Positions 43,934 through 53,947 of a DNA stretch of 64,000 nt are shown one piece after another. Under the pieces are notes generated by a model. That model saw only the letters and a program-made list of their open reading frames with translations, was not told the DNA's origin and made no database searches. The position numbers and the translations under genes are program-made. Position 1 is the first letter of the stretch, and each line of letters opens with the position of its first letter. The stretch is taken from assembly GCF_900142215.1 (NCBI RefSeq), contig NZ_FRAC01000007.1:484412-548411 (forward strand). The letters are read 5' to 3'. Source of the DNA: Anaerocolumna jejuensis DSM 15929. GTDB taxonomy: Bacteria > Bacillota > Clostridia > Lachnospirales > Lachnospiraceae.

Positions 43934-44285
43934 TTGTGGCATTTTCAATCAACTCCCCATGCCTTTCCAGAACGCCGCAAAATTGTGCCGAGGATTTCGC
44001 GGGCACAATTCAGCAGCTTTGATATATCACCCATATATAAATAAAACAGTTATAATCCTAAAGGCTCCAAGGTTGAAATTTACAAAAGTTAAAAATGTTG
44101 CAATGTTATCAAAAACGTGTTAACATAATGACAAATCAGCGTTGAAAATCGAAGAAGTATGAGGGGGAATTAGAAAAAGAAATAATATATAAACTTTTGA
44201 TGAGATTTTGCTATAATCTCACACATTTGCATTAATTACCTAAAAGGAATCAAATCTGGAACATATATGAAAGGGTTTATATTGG
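43934..44285. other. Intergenic region upstream of the second lacI-type gene
   Basis: Contains an imperfect hairpin AATTGTGCC...GGCACAATT near 43980-44009. An extended -10 (TGCTATAAT, 44209-44217) lies about 70 bases before the gene. At about 44115 the half-palindrome GTTAAC in ACGTGTTAACATAATG resembles sequences in front of the GH2 and permease genes. No gene seen. Confidence 0.45.
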
Positions 44286-45308
44286 ATGAAACGAGCAAAA
44301 ATACAGGATATCGCTGACTTACTGAATATTTCCAGAGTAACAGTCTGGAAAGTCTTTAATAATAAAGAGGGTGTCTCAGAGGACATGAGACGGAAGGTGC
44401 TGGAATGTGCAGCCGAGCTGAACTTTCAACCATCTAAATTGCAGGAAGCAGGTTTTTCGTTTCCTTTAAAGAAACAGGCATTGGTATCGGTGGTAGTATC
44501 ACGTCCGGAAACATCGGTATTCTGGATGAAAATTATTCATCAGCTGGCAGAAGAATTTTCTAATACCGGAATTGGTTTAATGTACACTTACCTTCCGGCA
44601 GAGATTCCGGACGGGTATATACTGCCTCAGTCTTTGATGGATGGGAGTATTCAGGGAATTATTATTATGAATGTATATGATAAGACTGCCCTCAGCTTGC
44701 TGAATGAATTGTCACTTCCAAAGGTATTTCTGGATATTGTTACGGATATGTCAATTGAATCCTTAAACGGTGACATTCTGCTTCTGGAAGGCAGGGATAG
44801 TATTAAGGAAATCGTTACATCTTTGGCCAATAAGGGACATAAGCGTATCGGCTTTATTGGTGATATACAATATGCAAAAACCAATATGGAAAGATATGAA
44901 GGATATGTATCGGCAATGTATCAGATGGGAATACCAATAGAGCCGAATATTTGTTATACCGGCAACATGACAGTGAAAACATATGTTGAAATAATCGAGG
45001 AATTTATGAACAAGATAGAGCAGCTGCCGGATGCGTTTGTATGTGTAAATGACCATGCTGCAAATATGCTGGTACAGTATTTGGAAAGCCATGGCTATCG
45101 GGTCCCGGAGGATGTTGCCGTGTCCGGTTATGATGATAATAATGAGTTCATATATACAAAAAATTTAACGACGGTTCAGGTTAATAATTCTCAAATTGCC
45201 AAGCGCCTGGCAAAGCAGCTGCTATACCGGATAGATAATTTGGAAGATCCCTATGAGATAACCTATATACGCACAAAGGTCATCTATAGGAATTCTACCA
45301 GCATATAA
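44286..45308 (+). CDS. LacI/GalR family transcriptional regulator
   Basis: A 340-residue repressor or activator. The N-terminal helix-turn-helix is AKIQDIADLLNISRVTVWKVFNNKEGVSEDMRRKVLECA, with the usual TV after the turn. The sensor domain ends in VAVSGYDDNNEFIYTKNLTTVQVN. It heads the glycan-utilisation locus and is likely its regulator; GTTAAC-containing sequences upstream of its own gene, of the GH2 gene and of the sugar-permease gene are candidate sites. The start ATG lies shortly after a GGGTTTATATTGG stretch with only a weak ribosome site. A strong terminator follows. Effector not readable. Confidence 0.9.
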   Translation: MKRAKIQDIADLLNISRVTVWKVFNNKEGVSEDMRRKVLECAAELNFQPSKLQEAGFSFPLKKQALVSVVVSRPETSVFWMKIIHQLAEEFSNTGIGLMYTYLPAEIPDGYILPQSLMDGSIQGIIIMNVYDKTALSLLNELSLPKVFLDIVTDMSIESLNGDILLLEGRDSIKEIVTSLANKGHKRIGFIGDIQYAKTNMERYEGYVSAMYQMGIPIEPNICYTGNMTVKTYVEIIEEFMNKIEQLPDAFVCVNDHAANMLVQYLESHGYRVPEDVAVSGYDDNNEFIYTKNLTTVQVNNSQIAKRLAKQLLYRIDNLEDPYEITYIRTKVIYRNSTSI

Positions 45309-45319
45309 TATTAGGGATA

Positions 45320-45373
45320 AGCTCTGGAAAAGTACAAAAATGATAAAAAGTACTCTTTCCAGGGCTTTTTTTT
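45320..45373 (+). terminator. Terminator after the second lacI-type gene
   Basis: AGCTCTGGAAAaGTAC pairs with GTACtcTTTCCAGgGCT and is followed by eight T residues. Confidence 0.9.
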
Positions 45374-45385
45374 GTCTAAGTTTAT

Positions 45386-45414
45386 TTGACATTATATTCA
45401 GATTGTGATAATAT
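45386..45414 (+). promoter_or_regulatory. Promoter of the GH2 beta-galactosidase gene
   Basis: TTGACA at 45386-45391, 17 bases, TAATAT at 45409-45414. Immediately downstream come ACGTTAAAATGTTG and a direct repeat of TGTTAATAA (about 45438-45456), which may be an operator. Confidence 0.8.
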
Positions 45415-45507
45415 TACGTTAAAATGTTGCTTTAAATGTTAATAATGTTAATAATATTGTGATATTGAAAAAATGATTTTACTTTTAAGAATTAGAAAGA
45501 GGTTGCT

Positions 45508-48500
45508 ATGAATAAAACAGAATGGCAAGACCCGCAATTCTTGCAAAAAGGCAGAGAAAAGGAAAGAGCGTATTTCATTCCGTATCATAACATGGATACG
45601 GCATTGCAGGGAATTAAGGAGCAATCTGGCGCTTATGAATTATTGAATGGTACCTGGGAGTTTAAGTATTATGAGAAATATTACGAGGTACCGGATGTAA
45701 TTGAACAGTGGGACAGTATTCCGGTTCCGTCGAATTGGCAGATGTATGGGTATGATAAGCCATACTATACCAATGTAAATTATCCGCACCCTGTAGATCC
45801 TCCTTATGTACCGGATGATAATCCATGCGGGGTATATAAAAGAATATTTCATGTGGATAAAAACTGGCTGGTAAGAGAGACCTATCTTGTGCTGGAAGGA
45901 GTTAACTCCTGCTATTATCTTTCTGTGAACGGTGTGGAGATTGGGTATAGCCAGTGCAGCCATATGCCGGCTGAATTTCGGTTAACTCCGTTTCTAAAGG
46001 AGGGTGATAACGAGTTAATGGTCAAGGTGCTGAAATGGTGTGACGGGAGTTATCTGGAAGACCAGGACTTCTTTCGGTTATCCGGCATCTTTCGGGATGT
46101 GTATCTGCTATCCAGAGGCAGAAATCATATTAGGGATATTGAGATAAACAGTGATCTGTCCAGTGTTACAGCCAGAATCAATACCGTTAACTATCAAAAT
46201 GACGGCGAAGAGGAACCTGTGTGGAGCAGCCTTTATGATGATGGTATTCTTATTGAGAAGAAAAAAGTGATTGACGGTGCAGTTACATTTACAGTAGATA
46301 ATCCCAGGCTTTGGACGGCGGAGACCCCCAATCTGTATACCCTGGTATTTCAGATGCAAGACGAATTCATACCGATTCAAACAGGCTTCCGGACGATTGC
46401 AGCAACGAACAGAGGGGAATTGCTTATCAACGGTACCTCGGTGAAGCTAAAAGGCGTGAATCATCACGATACCCATCCGACCAATGGGCATGTAATGTCA
46501 CTGGAGGATATTCGCAAAGACCTTATTACAATGAAGCGGTTAAATATTAATACAATACGTACCTCTCATTATCCGCCCACATCGGAATTCCTGCAATTAT
46601 GCAATCAATATGGCTTTTATGTTGTGGATGAAGCGGATTTAGAAATGCATGGCTTTGTTTCCAAGATAACGGGCTGGGAATACAAGGCCTATGCAAAAGA
46701 CTGGCTTACGGATGACCCGCTGTGGGAAGAAGCTTTGCTGGAAAGAATAAGAAGGATGGTTGAAAGGGATAAAAATCATCCCTGCGTTATTATGTGGTCT
46801 TTGGGAAATGAGTCCGGTTATGGCTCTCACTATGACAAAATGTGTGAATGGATCAGGAGCAGGGACCAGGTCAGGTTAATACATAACGAAAGAGCTAATA
46901 TGGTGGATAATCCTCCCTGTGTGGACGTTGTCAGCTACATGTATGTGGACTTGCAGACCCTGGAGAAGGAAGGGAAAGAGAAGGATAAACGTCCGTATTT
47001 TCTTTGCGAATATTCTCATGCAATGGGAAATGGCCCGGGAGATTTAAAAGACTATATGGATGTGTTTTACCGTTATCCAAGGCTGATTGGCGGATGCATC
47101 TGGGAATGGGCGGACCATACGGTGCTAAAAGATGGAAAATATTATTATGGCGGAGATTTCGGGGAAGCTACCCATGACGGGAATTTCTGCGCGGATGGTC
47201 TGGTTTTTGCAGACCGAAGCCTGAAAGCCGGCTCCCTGGAAGCAAAAGCTGCCTACCAATATATGAAAGCAGAATTGGTAGAGGGGACTTGCGGTAAGCT
47301 TATTGTAACAAATCTGCATAATTTTACCAATCTGAAAGAATTCAGATTAAAATGGGAACTGACAAGGGACGGGGAAGCGGTGGACCAGGGAGAAGTGTTT
47401 CTGGATTTGGAACCTCACCAGTCCAAGGAGATAGTACTGGGGTACAGCCTTCCGGCTGACTGCAGACTGGGCTGTTTTCTGAATCTTACGCTGGTAAAGC
47501 TTCATGACTGCGGGTGGGCCGAGGCAGGTTATGAAACTGCCATGGTACAGCTTGCCTTACCTGAAGTCCAAGCTGACAGCTGGTTTTATAAAGCCGATAA
47601 GGAAAACCTCCAAGCCTCCCGGGCAGACTTTCGGATAGAGGAAAACAAGGATGTTTTAAAAATCCATTGCAGTGATGACAGTGAATACAGCTTCGACAAG
47701 AATAGAGGGAAGCTTCTTGGCATCAGAGCAAAGGGGCAGGACCTTCTGACGGAAGAGGCAAAGCTTACCGCGTGGAGAGCACCGACGGATAATGACAGGC
47801 ATATAAAACACCGGTGGGGACTGTTTGCAGATAATATCAGCGCCTGGAATATGAACCGGCTGTTTCACAAGTGTTATCAGCTGGAATGGAAAGAATGCGG
47901 GGAAGGGGTTATTACTGTTAACGTAACGGGAAGCCTTGCCGGAGTTGCCAGAGAGCCCTTCGCCAGGTATGAAGCATGCTATACAATAGACTCCCATGGA
48001 TATTTAACAATTGATATGGATGTAAAAATACACAAGGACTGCATATGGCTCCCGCGATTTGGGTTTGAGTTTGTTTTACCGGAGGAGATGGAACAGATAG
48101 AATACTTTGGAAAAGGACCTTATGAAAATTACATTGATATGTGCCATCATGTTAAAACCGGCAGATTTCATTCTACCGTATCAGGGGAATATGTTCCCTA
48201 TATCATGCCCCAGGAGCATGGCAATCATACCGGTGTGAAATACCTGAAGGTACACAATGACAAAGGGCTTGCCTTAGAATTTTTCTCTGAAAAGGGATTT
48301 GAGTGCAATATATCTCACTATAGCTCGGAACAGTTGACAAAAGCTGCCCACAGCCATGAATTGGAACGCGGCAGGCAGACTATAGTCAGAGTGGATTACA
48401 AGGTCAGCGGCATTGGTTCTCATAGCTGCGGACCTGAATTAATCGAAAAGTACAGGCTTAGTGAGAAGGAGTTTCGCTTTTCCTTTGGCGTTCATGCTGC

Positions 48501-48513
48501 CTCCATAAAGTAA
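45508..48513 (+). CDS. lacZ: GH2 beta-galactosidase (LacZ type)
   Basis: A 1001-residue cytosolic glycoside hydrolase with the full LacZ layout. A jelly-roll N-domain (PVPSNWQMYGYDKPYYTNVNYP) is followed by an Ig-like domain, the TIM barrel from about residue 300, a second Ig-like domain and the Bgal_small_N C-domain. The acid/base is Glu435 in MWSLGNESGYG and the nucleophile Glu501 in FLCEYSHAMGNGPGDL. NHHDTHPTNGHVM and RTSHYPPTSEF are the other family signatures. It removes beta-linked galactose from imported oligosaccharides. GAAAGAGG precedes the ATG. It has its own promoter and terminator at the head of the glycan locus. Lack of a signal peptide implies intracellular action. Confidence 0.93.
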   Translation: MNKTEWQDPQFLQKGREKERAYFIPYHNMDTALQGIKEQSGAYELLNGTWEFKYYEKYYEVPDVIEQWDSIPVPSNWQMYGYDKPYYTNVNYPHPVDPPYVPDDNPCGVYKRIFHVDKNWLVRETYLVLEGVNSCYYLSVNGVEIGYSQCSHMPAEFRLTPFLKEGDNELMVKVLKWCDGSYLEDQDFFRLSGIFRDVYLLSRGRNHIRDIEINSDLSSVTARINTVNYQNDGEEEPVWSSLYDDGILIEKKKVIDGAVTFTVDNPRLWTAETPNLYTLVFQMQDEFIPIQTGFRTIAATNRGELLINGTSVKLKGVNHHDTHPTNGHVMSLEDIRKDLITMKRLNINTIRTSHYPPTSEFLQLCNQYGFYVVDEADLEMHGFVSKITGWEYKAYAKDWLTDDPLWEEALLERIRRMVERDKNHPCVIMWSLGNESGYGSHYDKMCEWIRSRDQVRLIHNERANMVDNPPCVDVVSYMYVDLQTLEKEGKEKDKRPYFLCEYSHAMGNGPGDLKDYMDVFYRYPRLIGGCIWEWADHTVLKDGKYYYGGDFGEATHDGNFCADGLVFADRSLKAGSLEAKAAYQYMKAELVEGTCGKLIVTNLHNFTNLKEFRLKWELTRDGEAVDQGEVFLDLEPHQSKEIVLGYSLPADCRLGCFLNLTLVKLHDCGWAEAGYETAMVQLALPEVQADSWFYKADKENLQASRADFRIEENKDVLKIHCSDDSEYSFDKNRGKLLGIRAKGQDLLTEEAKLTAWRAPTDNDRHIKHRWGLFADNISAWNMNRLFHKCYQLEWKECGEGVITVNVTGSLAGVAREPFARYEACYTIDSHGYLTIDMDVKIHKDCIWLPRFGFEFVLPEEMEQIEYFGKGPYENYIDMCHHVKTGRFHSTVSGEYVPYIMPQEHGNHTGVKYLKVHNDKGLALEFFSEKGFECNISHYSSEQLTKAAHSHELERGRQTIVRVDYKVSGIGSHSCGPELIEKYRLSEKEFRFSFGVHAASIK

Positions 48514-48527
48514 AAATAAAAGCACTG

Positions 48528-48567
48528 TCGCTTTCTTTCATATTGTATGAAAGTGACAGGGCTTTTT
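48528..48567 (+). terminator. Terminator after the GH2 gene
   Basis: AAAGCaCTGTCgCTTTC pairs with GAAAGtGACAGgGCTTT; a T-run follows. Confidence 0.85.
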
Positions 48568-48626
48568 AATTTGGCTACGCCAATCAGCGGCCACATAAAA
48601 AAACAAAAAGCAGGGAGAATACACTT

Positions 48627-50033
48627 ATGAAATCATTTTTGGAAGAGTTGGTATCAATTGTTCCCAATGAAAACCAAATCAATTGGCAGAAGCTTGAGTA
48701 TACGGCTTTTTTTCATTACGGGATGAATAGCTTTACGGACCGGGAATGGGGAACGGGAAAAGAGGAGGCATCCTTCTTTTGCCCGAAGGACCTGAATACG
48801 GACCAGTGGTGTGAAGTATTAAAAAAGGCGGAAATAAAGACATGTATTATAACGGCAAAGCACCATGACGGCTTTTGTCTTTGGAATACGGAATATACGG
48901 AGCATTCGGTCATGCACAGTCCGCTGAAACGGGATATTGTGGCTGAGCTAGCCGCATCCTGTGAAAAATACGGAATTAAAATGGGGATTTATTTATCGCC
49001 CTGGGACAGGCATGAACCTGCTTATGGCAGCGGGAAGGAATACAATGATTTTTTCTGCGGACAGTTGACCGAATTGTTAACAAGATATGGCAGACTATAT
49101 AGTGTCTGGTTTGATGGTGCCTGCGGTGAAGGAGCAAACGGTAAAAAACAGGAATATGACTGGAAACGTTATTATGATTTGATACGAAAATTGCAGCCGG
49201 AAGCGGTTATTTCGGTATGCGGACCGGATGTGCGCTGGTGCGGAAATGAAGCCGGTGATTGCAGGGAATCTGAATGGAGCGTTGTACCGGCGGAGGTTTT
49301 CTCACAATCGGATATTATGGAGAATTCTCAAAAGGATGATAATGCTGTATTTCGAAAGCAGGGGCTGGATCAACAGACGAGAAATCTTGGAAGCCGGGAT
49401 ATTGTAAAGAAAGCAGATAAGCTGATCTGGTATCCGGCGGAGGTGAATGTATCTATCCGTCCCGGATGGTTTTATCATCCATCAGAAGACCACCTTGTAA
49501 AGCCCTTAAGCCATTTAAAGCATATTTATCTTAATTCTGTGGGGGGAAACAGCGTATTGCTGCTAAATATACCGCCTCATAAGGACGGGTATATTGCACG
49601 GTTTGATGAAGAGCGGCTGACGGAATTGGGAAGCTTTATCAGGACAGCCTTTCAAAAGAACTATGGGGAACAAGCCTTATTAAAAGCATCAGCATCGGAG
49701 CCGGGAAGTGATGTTCATAATGTTGTAAAGGAGGACGAAGCATACTGGAAGGCAATTGATAATTGCAGTTCCTGTGAAATTGATATAACACTGAACGAAC
49801 CCGCTGTAATTCAATATGTTATACTCCAGGAGCAAATCAGGCAGAGCCAGAGAGTGGAGGGCTTTGAAATTTGGGCGGAGGACGAAAAGCATGTCAGCCG
49901 CAGGATTTATAGCGGAACTACCATTGGCTATAAAAAGATATGCGAGATAACCCCGGCCAGAATTACGGCATTGAAAATTGTTTTTAGTGAATACCGTGCA
50001 GCTCCGGTTATACGGTTTATAGGGATATATTAA
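48627..50033 (+). CDS. GH29 alpha-L-fucosidase
   Basis: A 468-residue cytosolic enzyme releasing alpha-L-fucose with retention. The catalytic barrel starts near residue 18 (YTAFFHYGMNSFTDREWG) and shows the substrate His pair in TAKHHDGFCLWNT. The nucleophile is Asp163 in VWFDGACGEG, and the GVNSF/LLNIPPHKDG motif near residue 310 closes the barrel. The C-terminal 130 residues form a beta-sandwich resembling a carbohydrate-binding module. GCAGGGAG precedes the ATG. It lies downstream of the GH2 terminator and ahead of the transporter genes, suggesting fucosylated oligosaccharides as substrates. No signal peptide. Confidence 0.92.
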   Translation: MKSFLEELVSIVPNENQINWQKLEYTAFFHYGMNSFTDREWGTGKEEASFFCPKDLNTDQWCEVLKKAEIKTCIITAKHHDGFCLWNTEYTEHSVMHSPLKRDIVAELAASCEKYGIKMGIYLSPWDRHEPAYGSGKEYNDFFCGQLTELLTRYGRLYSVWFDGACGEGANGKKQEYDWKRYYDLIRKLQPEAVISVCGPDVRWCGNEAGDCRESEWSVVPAEVFSQSDIMENSQKDDNAVFRKQGLDQQTRNLGSRDIVKKADKLIWYPAEVNVSIRPGWFYHPSEDHLVKPLSHLKHIYLNSVGGNSVLLLNIPPHKDGYIARFDEERLTELGSFIRTAFQKNYGEQALLKASASEPGSDVHNVVKEDEAYWKAIDNCSSCEIDITLNEPAVIQYVILQEQIRQSQRVEGFEIWAEDEKHVSRRIYSGTTIGYKKICEITPARITALKIVFSEYRAAPVIRFIGIY

Positions 50034-50425
50034 GATAATAAATTCAAATTATTGATATTTTAGGCAACATACGTTAAATAAAATAAACATTAATACTACC
50101 ATATAGTAAATGGAAACAATTATAGAATATGCATAAAAAAGTATTCTTGTCCATGTTGGGCTTATAAAGATTGGGCGAAAAACATATAAAATAAATTCTA
50201 AAACAAAATTTTTTAGTGATAATTTTAAAAATCATATTGACATGAAGAGGGTTATAGATTAAAATGATGTTAACGATTTGAAAAATACGTTAATATAAAT
50301 GTTAAGTAAAAATTCTTTATAGTAATACATAGGTTGTTATATTCGATTGTTGTTTGATTAACATTATTGCCGTATTGTTTATTTTGTTGCGTGGTTTACA
50401 GATTATGAAAGGCAGAGGTATTAAT
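50034..50425. other. AT-rich promoter region of the sugar transporter operon
   Basis: A promoter (TTGACA at 50237, 17 bases, TAAAAT at 50260) is followed at once by GATGTTAACG and ACGTTAATATAAATGTTAAG, candidate operator half-sites. A CATACGTTAAAT sequence also occurs near 50068. A frame open from 50354 is not used; the better start is at 50426. Confidence 0.55.
50237..50265 (+). promoter_or_regulatory. Promoter of the sugar permease operon
   Basis: TTGACA at 50237-50242, 17 bases, TAAAAT at 50260-50265; the GTTAAC-type motif begins just after. Confidence 0.7.
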
Positions 50426-51385
50426 ATGAAAAAAGATTCCCAAAAGAAAAGAATAAAAAGAAGGCGCTGGTCCAAGGATGATACCCAATTATCTTTGTTA
50501 GCTATGCCTACCTTTGTATGGTATGTATTATTTAGTTATTTACCTATGTTTGGTGTAATAATTGCTTTTAAAAATTACAGGATTACCGCCGGCAAGGGGT
50601 TTTTATACAATCTGTATCACAGTGCCTGGACAGGGACCGGTAATTTCGCATATATGTTTAAATCCAACAGTTTTGCAATCCTGCTGCGTAATACGATCCT
50701 GTACAATATCGTGTTTGTTATATTAGGTATTCTGATACCGGTAACATTGGCAGTCATGCTCAGTCTGGTGCACAGCAAGTTTAAATCCAAGGTTTACCAG
50801 ACCTGTATGTTCTTTCCTCATTTCTTATCATGGGTAGTCGTAAGCTATTTTGTTTTCTCATTCCTCAGTGCAGACAAAGGAATATTAAATCATATACTGG
50901 AAGCCTTTGGACATGAACCGGTCCAATGGTATATGGAACCGAAATACTGGCCCTTTATTCTAATATTTATGAAGATGTGGAAGGGCGTCGGATATGGAAC
51001 CGTTGTTTATCTGGCCAGTATAACAGGAATTGATTCGACCTATTATGAAGCTGCCGTTATTGACGGCGCTACAAAATGGAAGCAGGTAAAATTTATTACC
51101 ATACCATTTTTAAAGCCAATCATAATCATGATGTTCATCTTAAATATTGGAAGTATCTTCAGCTCTGATTTCGGACTCTTTTTCCAGGTGACAAGAGGAA
51201 TACCGGCTTCCCTTTATAATGTATCGTCAACCATTGACACCTATATTTACAACGCAATAAGATCCAATGCACCGATTGGTATGACATCAGCAACGTCACT
51301 TTTACAATCTGCCGCCTGCTGTATCACTATTCTTTTAGCTAACTGGATTGTTAAAAAAGTGGATGACGAGTATGCGATTATTTAA
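50426..51385 (+). CDS. Sugar ABC transporter permease, LplB type
   Basis: A 319-residue membrane protein with six helices. A Lys/Arg-rich start (KKDSQKKRIKRRRW) is followed by LLAMPTFVWYVLFSYLPMFGVIIAFKNYRI, the hallmark N-terminus of LplB/AraP-type permeases. The coupling motif is DSTYYEAAVIDGATKWKQVKFITIPFLKP (EAA loop). It forms the channel with the next permease. I chose the ATG at 50426, with AGAGGT six bases upstream; the longer hydrophobic extension in frame overlaps the promoter leader. It is the first gene of the permease-permease-binding protein operon, which has no ATPase. Confidence 0.9.
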   Translation: MKKDSQKKRIKRRRWSKDDTQLSLLAMPTFVWYVLFSYLPMFGVIIAFKNYRITAGKGFLYNLYHSAWTGTGNFAYMFKSNSFAILLRNTILYNIVFVILGILIPVTLAVMLSLVHSKFKSKVYQTCMFFPHFLSWVVVSYFVFSFLSADKGILNHILEAFGHEPVQWYMEPKYWPFILIFMKMWKGVGYGTVVYLASITGIDSTYYEAAVIDGATKWKQVKFITIPFLKPIIIMMFILNIGSIFSSDFGLFFQVTRGIPASLYNVSSTIDTYIYNAIRSNAPIGMTSATSLLQSAACCITILLANWIVKKVDDEYAII

Positions 51386-51415
51386 TCATGACAATATAGA
51401 GGAAGGTGAAGAAAG

Positions 51416-52342
51416 ATGTTTCGAAAAAATAAAGAAGAAGAATCAGATTACAAATTAAATCGAATTTCAAAGCCAACAAACTTTTTATTCAATATCATTT
51501 TTATCATTTGTGCTTCCGTAGCCATTGTTCCCTTTTTGTTTGTAATCATGATATCCGTATCATCAAAGCAATCCATTGCAAAATGGGGATACCAGTTCAT
51601 TCCTAAGAGTTTTTCTCTTGACGCCTATTTGTTCCTGTGGAATGAGAAGGATACCATATTAGGCGCTTTCGGGATTTCGGTGCTGGTTACCATATTGGGA
51701 ACAATAATAGGTCTGATACTTACCTCTTCCATGGGATATGTTTTATCCAGAGCTGAGTTCAAACTAAAAGGATTTCTGACCTGGGTCGTGTTTATTCCCA
51801 TGATATTCAGCGGCGGTATGGTGGCTTCCTATGTAGTGAATATAAATATCCTGCATTTAAAGGATACTATTTGGGCATTGATACTTCCTTTGGCGGTGTC
51901 CTCCTACAATGTAGTCATATGCAAGACCTTCTTTAAGACCAGTATACCGGACTCCATTGTAGAAGCTGCGAAAATAGACGGAGCCAATCAGCTGAGTATT
52001 TATACAAAGGTCATCCTTCCTATTTCCAAGCCTCTGTTAGCGACAATCGGACTGTTTTTGAGCTTTGGTTATTGGAATGACTGGTTCCAGTCTTCCCTTT
52101 ATATAAACAATAGCAGCTTAATGTCCTTACAGGCTATATTGAACAATATTCAAAAGAATGTGGAATTTCTGGCGAACAACCCTTCTGCGGGCTTATCCCT
52201 TCAGGAGTATAAGAACATGATTCCCGGGGAGTCGGCAAGAATGGCAATTGCAGTATTGATTGTAGTGCCCATTGCATGTGCCTATCCGTTTTTCCAAAGG
52301 TATTTCGTCTCAGGATTAACTATTGGCTCAGTAAAAGGGTAA
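51416..52342 (+). CDS. Sugar ABC transporter permease, YtcP/LplC type
   Basis: A 308-residue permease with six helices (FNIIFIICASVAIVPFLFVIMISVSS at the start). The coupling loop is DSIVEAAKIDGANQLSIYTKVILPISKPLLATI and the C-terminus is FQRYFVSGLTIGSVKG, standard for MalG/LplC-like subunits. GAGGAAGGTGAAGAAAG precedes the ATG. It is the second half of the channel with the gene 30 bases upstream. It likely imports oligosaccharides, with energy from an ATPase encoded elsewhere (MsmX type). Confidence 0.9.
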   Translation: MFRKNKEEESDYKLNRISKPTNFLFNIIFIICASVAIVPFLFVIMISVSSKQSIAKWGYQFIPKSFSLDAYLFLWNEKDTILGAFGISVLVTILGTIIGLILTSSMGYVLSRAEFKLKGFLTWVVFIPMIFSGGMVASYVVNINILHLKDTIWALILPLAVSSYNVVICKTFFKTSIPDSIVEAAKIDGANQLSIYTKVILPISKPLLATIGLFLSFGYWNDWFQSSLYINNSSLMSLQAILNNIQKNVEFLANNPSAGLSLQEYKNMIPGESARMAIAVLIVVPIACAYPFFQRYFVSGLTIGSVKG

Positions 52343-52431
52343 AGTTGATTGCCTGCAGCATTAGGAAGATTTATAAAAGTATTTATACTTTAATAAATAA
52401 ATATCAAACAAAATAGGAGGTATAGGTTTTT

Positions 52432-53928
52432 ATGAAAAGAAAAATCGCTTTGTTACTATCACTCGTACTTATCCTCAGTACAATCTTTGCCGGATGCTCC
52501 AAAGAGAATACAAAGAATTCCGGCAATCAGGGAACTGCCAACGGAGCAGCAACCACAACACCCGACGGAAAAGATAACAGCACTTCCGGTGATAAGGTAG
52601 TCACCTTAAAGTGGATTACTGTCGGAAGCGGTATGCCGGATAATTACGATGCATGGCTGGCTAAAATCAATCCTTATCTGGAGGAGAAAATTGGCGTTAA
52701 CATCGACATGGAAGTTGTATCCTGGGGAGACTGGGGAAACAGAAGAAATATTATCGTTAACTCCGGTGAATATTTCGATATTCTCTTCACGGATGGAAGT
52801 AACTTTTCCAGCGATGTTGCTTTAGGAGCTTACTATGATATGAAAGATATACTTAAAACAAGCGCTCCTGATTTATATTCATATATTCCGGAAAACTACT
52901 GGAGTGCTGTTTCCGTTAACGGAGGCATTTACGGTATTCCTACTTACAAAGATTCCTCTATGTCTAATTATATCGTATGGGATAAGGCAATGGCTGCCAA
53001 GTATGGCATTGATTATTCAAATATCCATACATTAGACGCTCTTACGGAGCCTTTAAAGAAAATTACCGAAGGTGAAGGTGCACCTGCTTTCCCTATGGAT
53101 CAGAACGGACTTAGCATGGTTACGAGCTTATATGATGGCGTAGGCCTTGGAATTCCTGCCATCGGTGTAAAATTTGATGACCAGAACCACAAAGTAGTAA
53201 ATACACTGGAACAGGAAGATGTTTTATCACAGCTGAAGACTCTTCACAGCTGGTATAAAGACGGCATTATCAATTCAGATGCACCTACGACCTCTGAATC
53301 TCCTACTTATAAGAGTGTAAGCATTGCACAGGGATGGCCCTCTGCTGCTAAAACTACCTGGGGACCTAACATGGGTGTGGAAGCAGACGCTGTTCAGATC
53401 AACGACACAATCGTATCCAATGAAACAGTACGTGGTTCTGTGAATGCTATTTATTCCGGTTCCAAATATCCTGAGAAATGCCTGGAATTCTTACAGCTTG
53501 TAAACCTGGATCCGAAGGTCAGAGACGCTTTCTATTATGGCGTTGAGGGAGAGAACTTTAAATATACGGATGACGGCAAAATCGATAAGATTAATTCAGA
53601 CTGGAAGATGGCAGGATATACACAGGGAACATTCTTTACCGTATCTCAGCTGACAACCGATACAGTAAATCAATGGGATGAAGTTAAGAAATTAAACGAA
53701 AGCGCAAAACCTTCCGTTTTATTAGGATTTAATGCAGATACCTCCAAGATTCAGAACGAACTTGCTAACTGCAGGGAAGTATATAACAAATATAAGAGTG
53801 AGCTCTTAACAGGTGCTTCTGATCCGGCAGAGTCCGTGTCAAAAATCACAAAAGAGTTAAAAGCAGGCGGGATTGATACAATTATTTCAGAAGTACAGAG
53901 TCAGATTGATGCATATTATAAGAAATAA
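52432..53928 (+). CDS. Sugar-binding lipoprotein (family 1 extracellular solute-binding, LplA type)
   Basis: A 498-residue lipoprotein with a signal peptide ending in the lipobox FAGC (Cys near residue 22), then a low-complexity Asn/Gly/Thr linker to about residue 55. The ligand-binding domain shows WITVGSGMPDNYDAWLAKINPYLEEKIGVNIDM, GEYFDILFTDGSNFSSDV and GIYGIPTYKDSS, typical of LplA/YtcQ proteins. It captures oligosaccharides outside the membrane and passes them to the two permeases. AGGAGGTATAGG precedes the ATG. A stable hairpin follows the gene. Confidence 0.9.
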   Translation: MKRKIALLLSLVLILSTIFAGCSKENTKNSGNQGTANGAATTTPDGKDNSTSGDKVVTLKWITVGSGMPDNYDAWLAKINPYLEEKIGVNIDMEVVSWGDWGNRRNIIVNSGEYFDILFTDGSNFSSDVALGAYYDMKDILKTSAPDLYSYIPENYWSAVSVNGGIYGIPTYKDSSMSNYIVWDKAMAAKYGIDYSNIHTLDALTEPLKKITEGEGAPAFPMDQNGLSMVTSLYDGVGLGIPAIGVKFDDQNHKVVNTLEQEDVLSQLKTLHSWYKDGIINSDAPTTSESPTYKSVSIAQGWPSAAKTTWGPNMGVEADAVQINDTIVSNETVRGSVNAIYSGSKYPEKCLEFLQLVNLDPKVRDAFYYGVEGENFKYTDDGKIDKINSDWKMAGYTQGTFFTVSQLTTDTVNQWDEVKKLNESAKPSVLLGFNADTSKIQNELANCREVYNKYKSELLTGASDPAESVSKITKELKAGGIDTIISEVQSQIDAYYKK

Positions 53929-53947
53929 TTAATAGGTTATTAAAATT

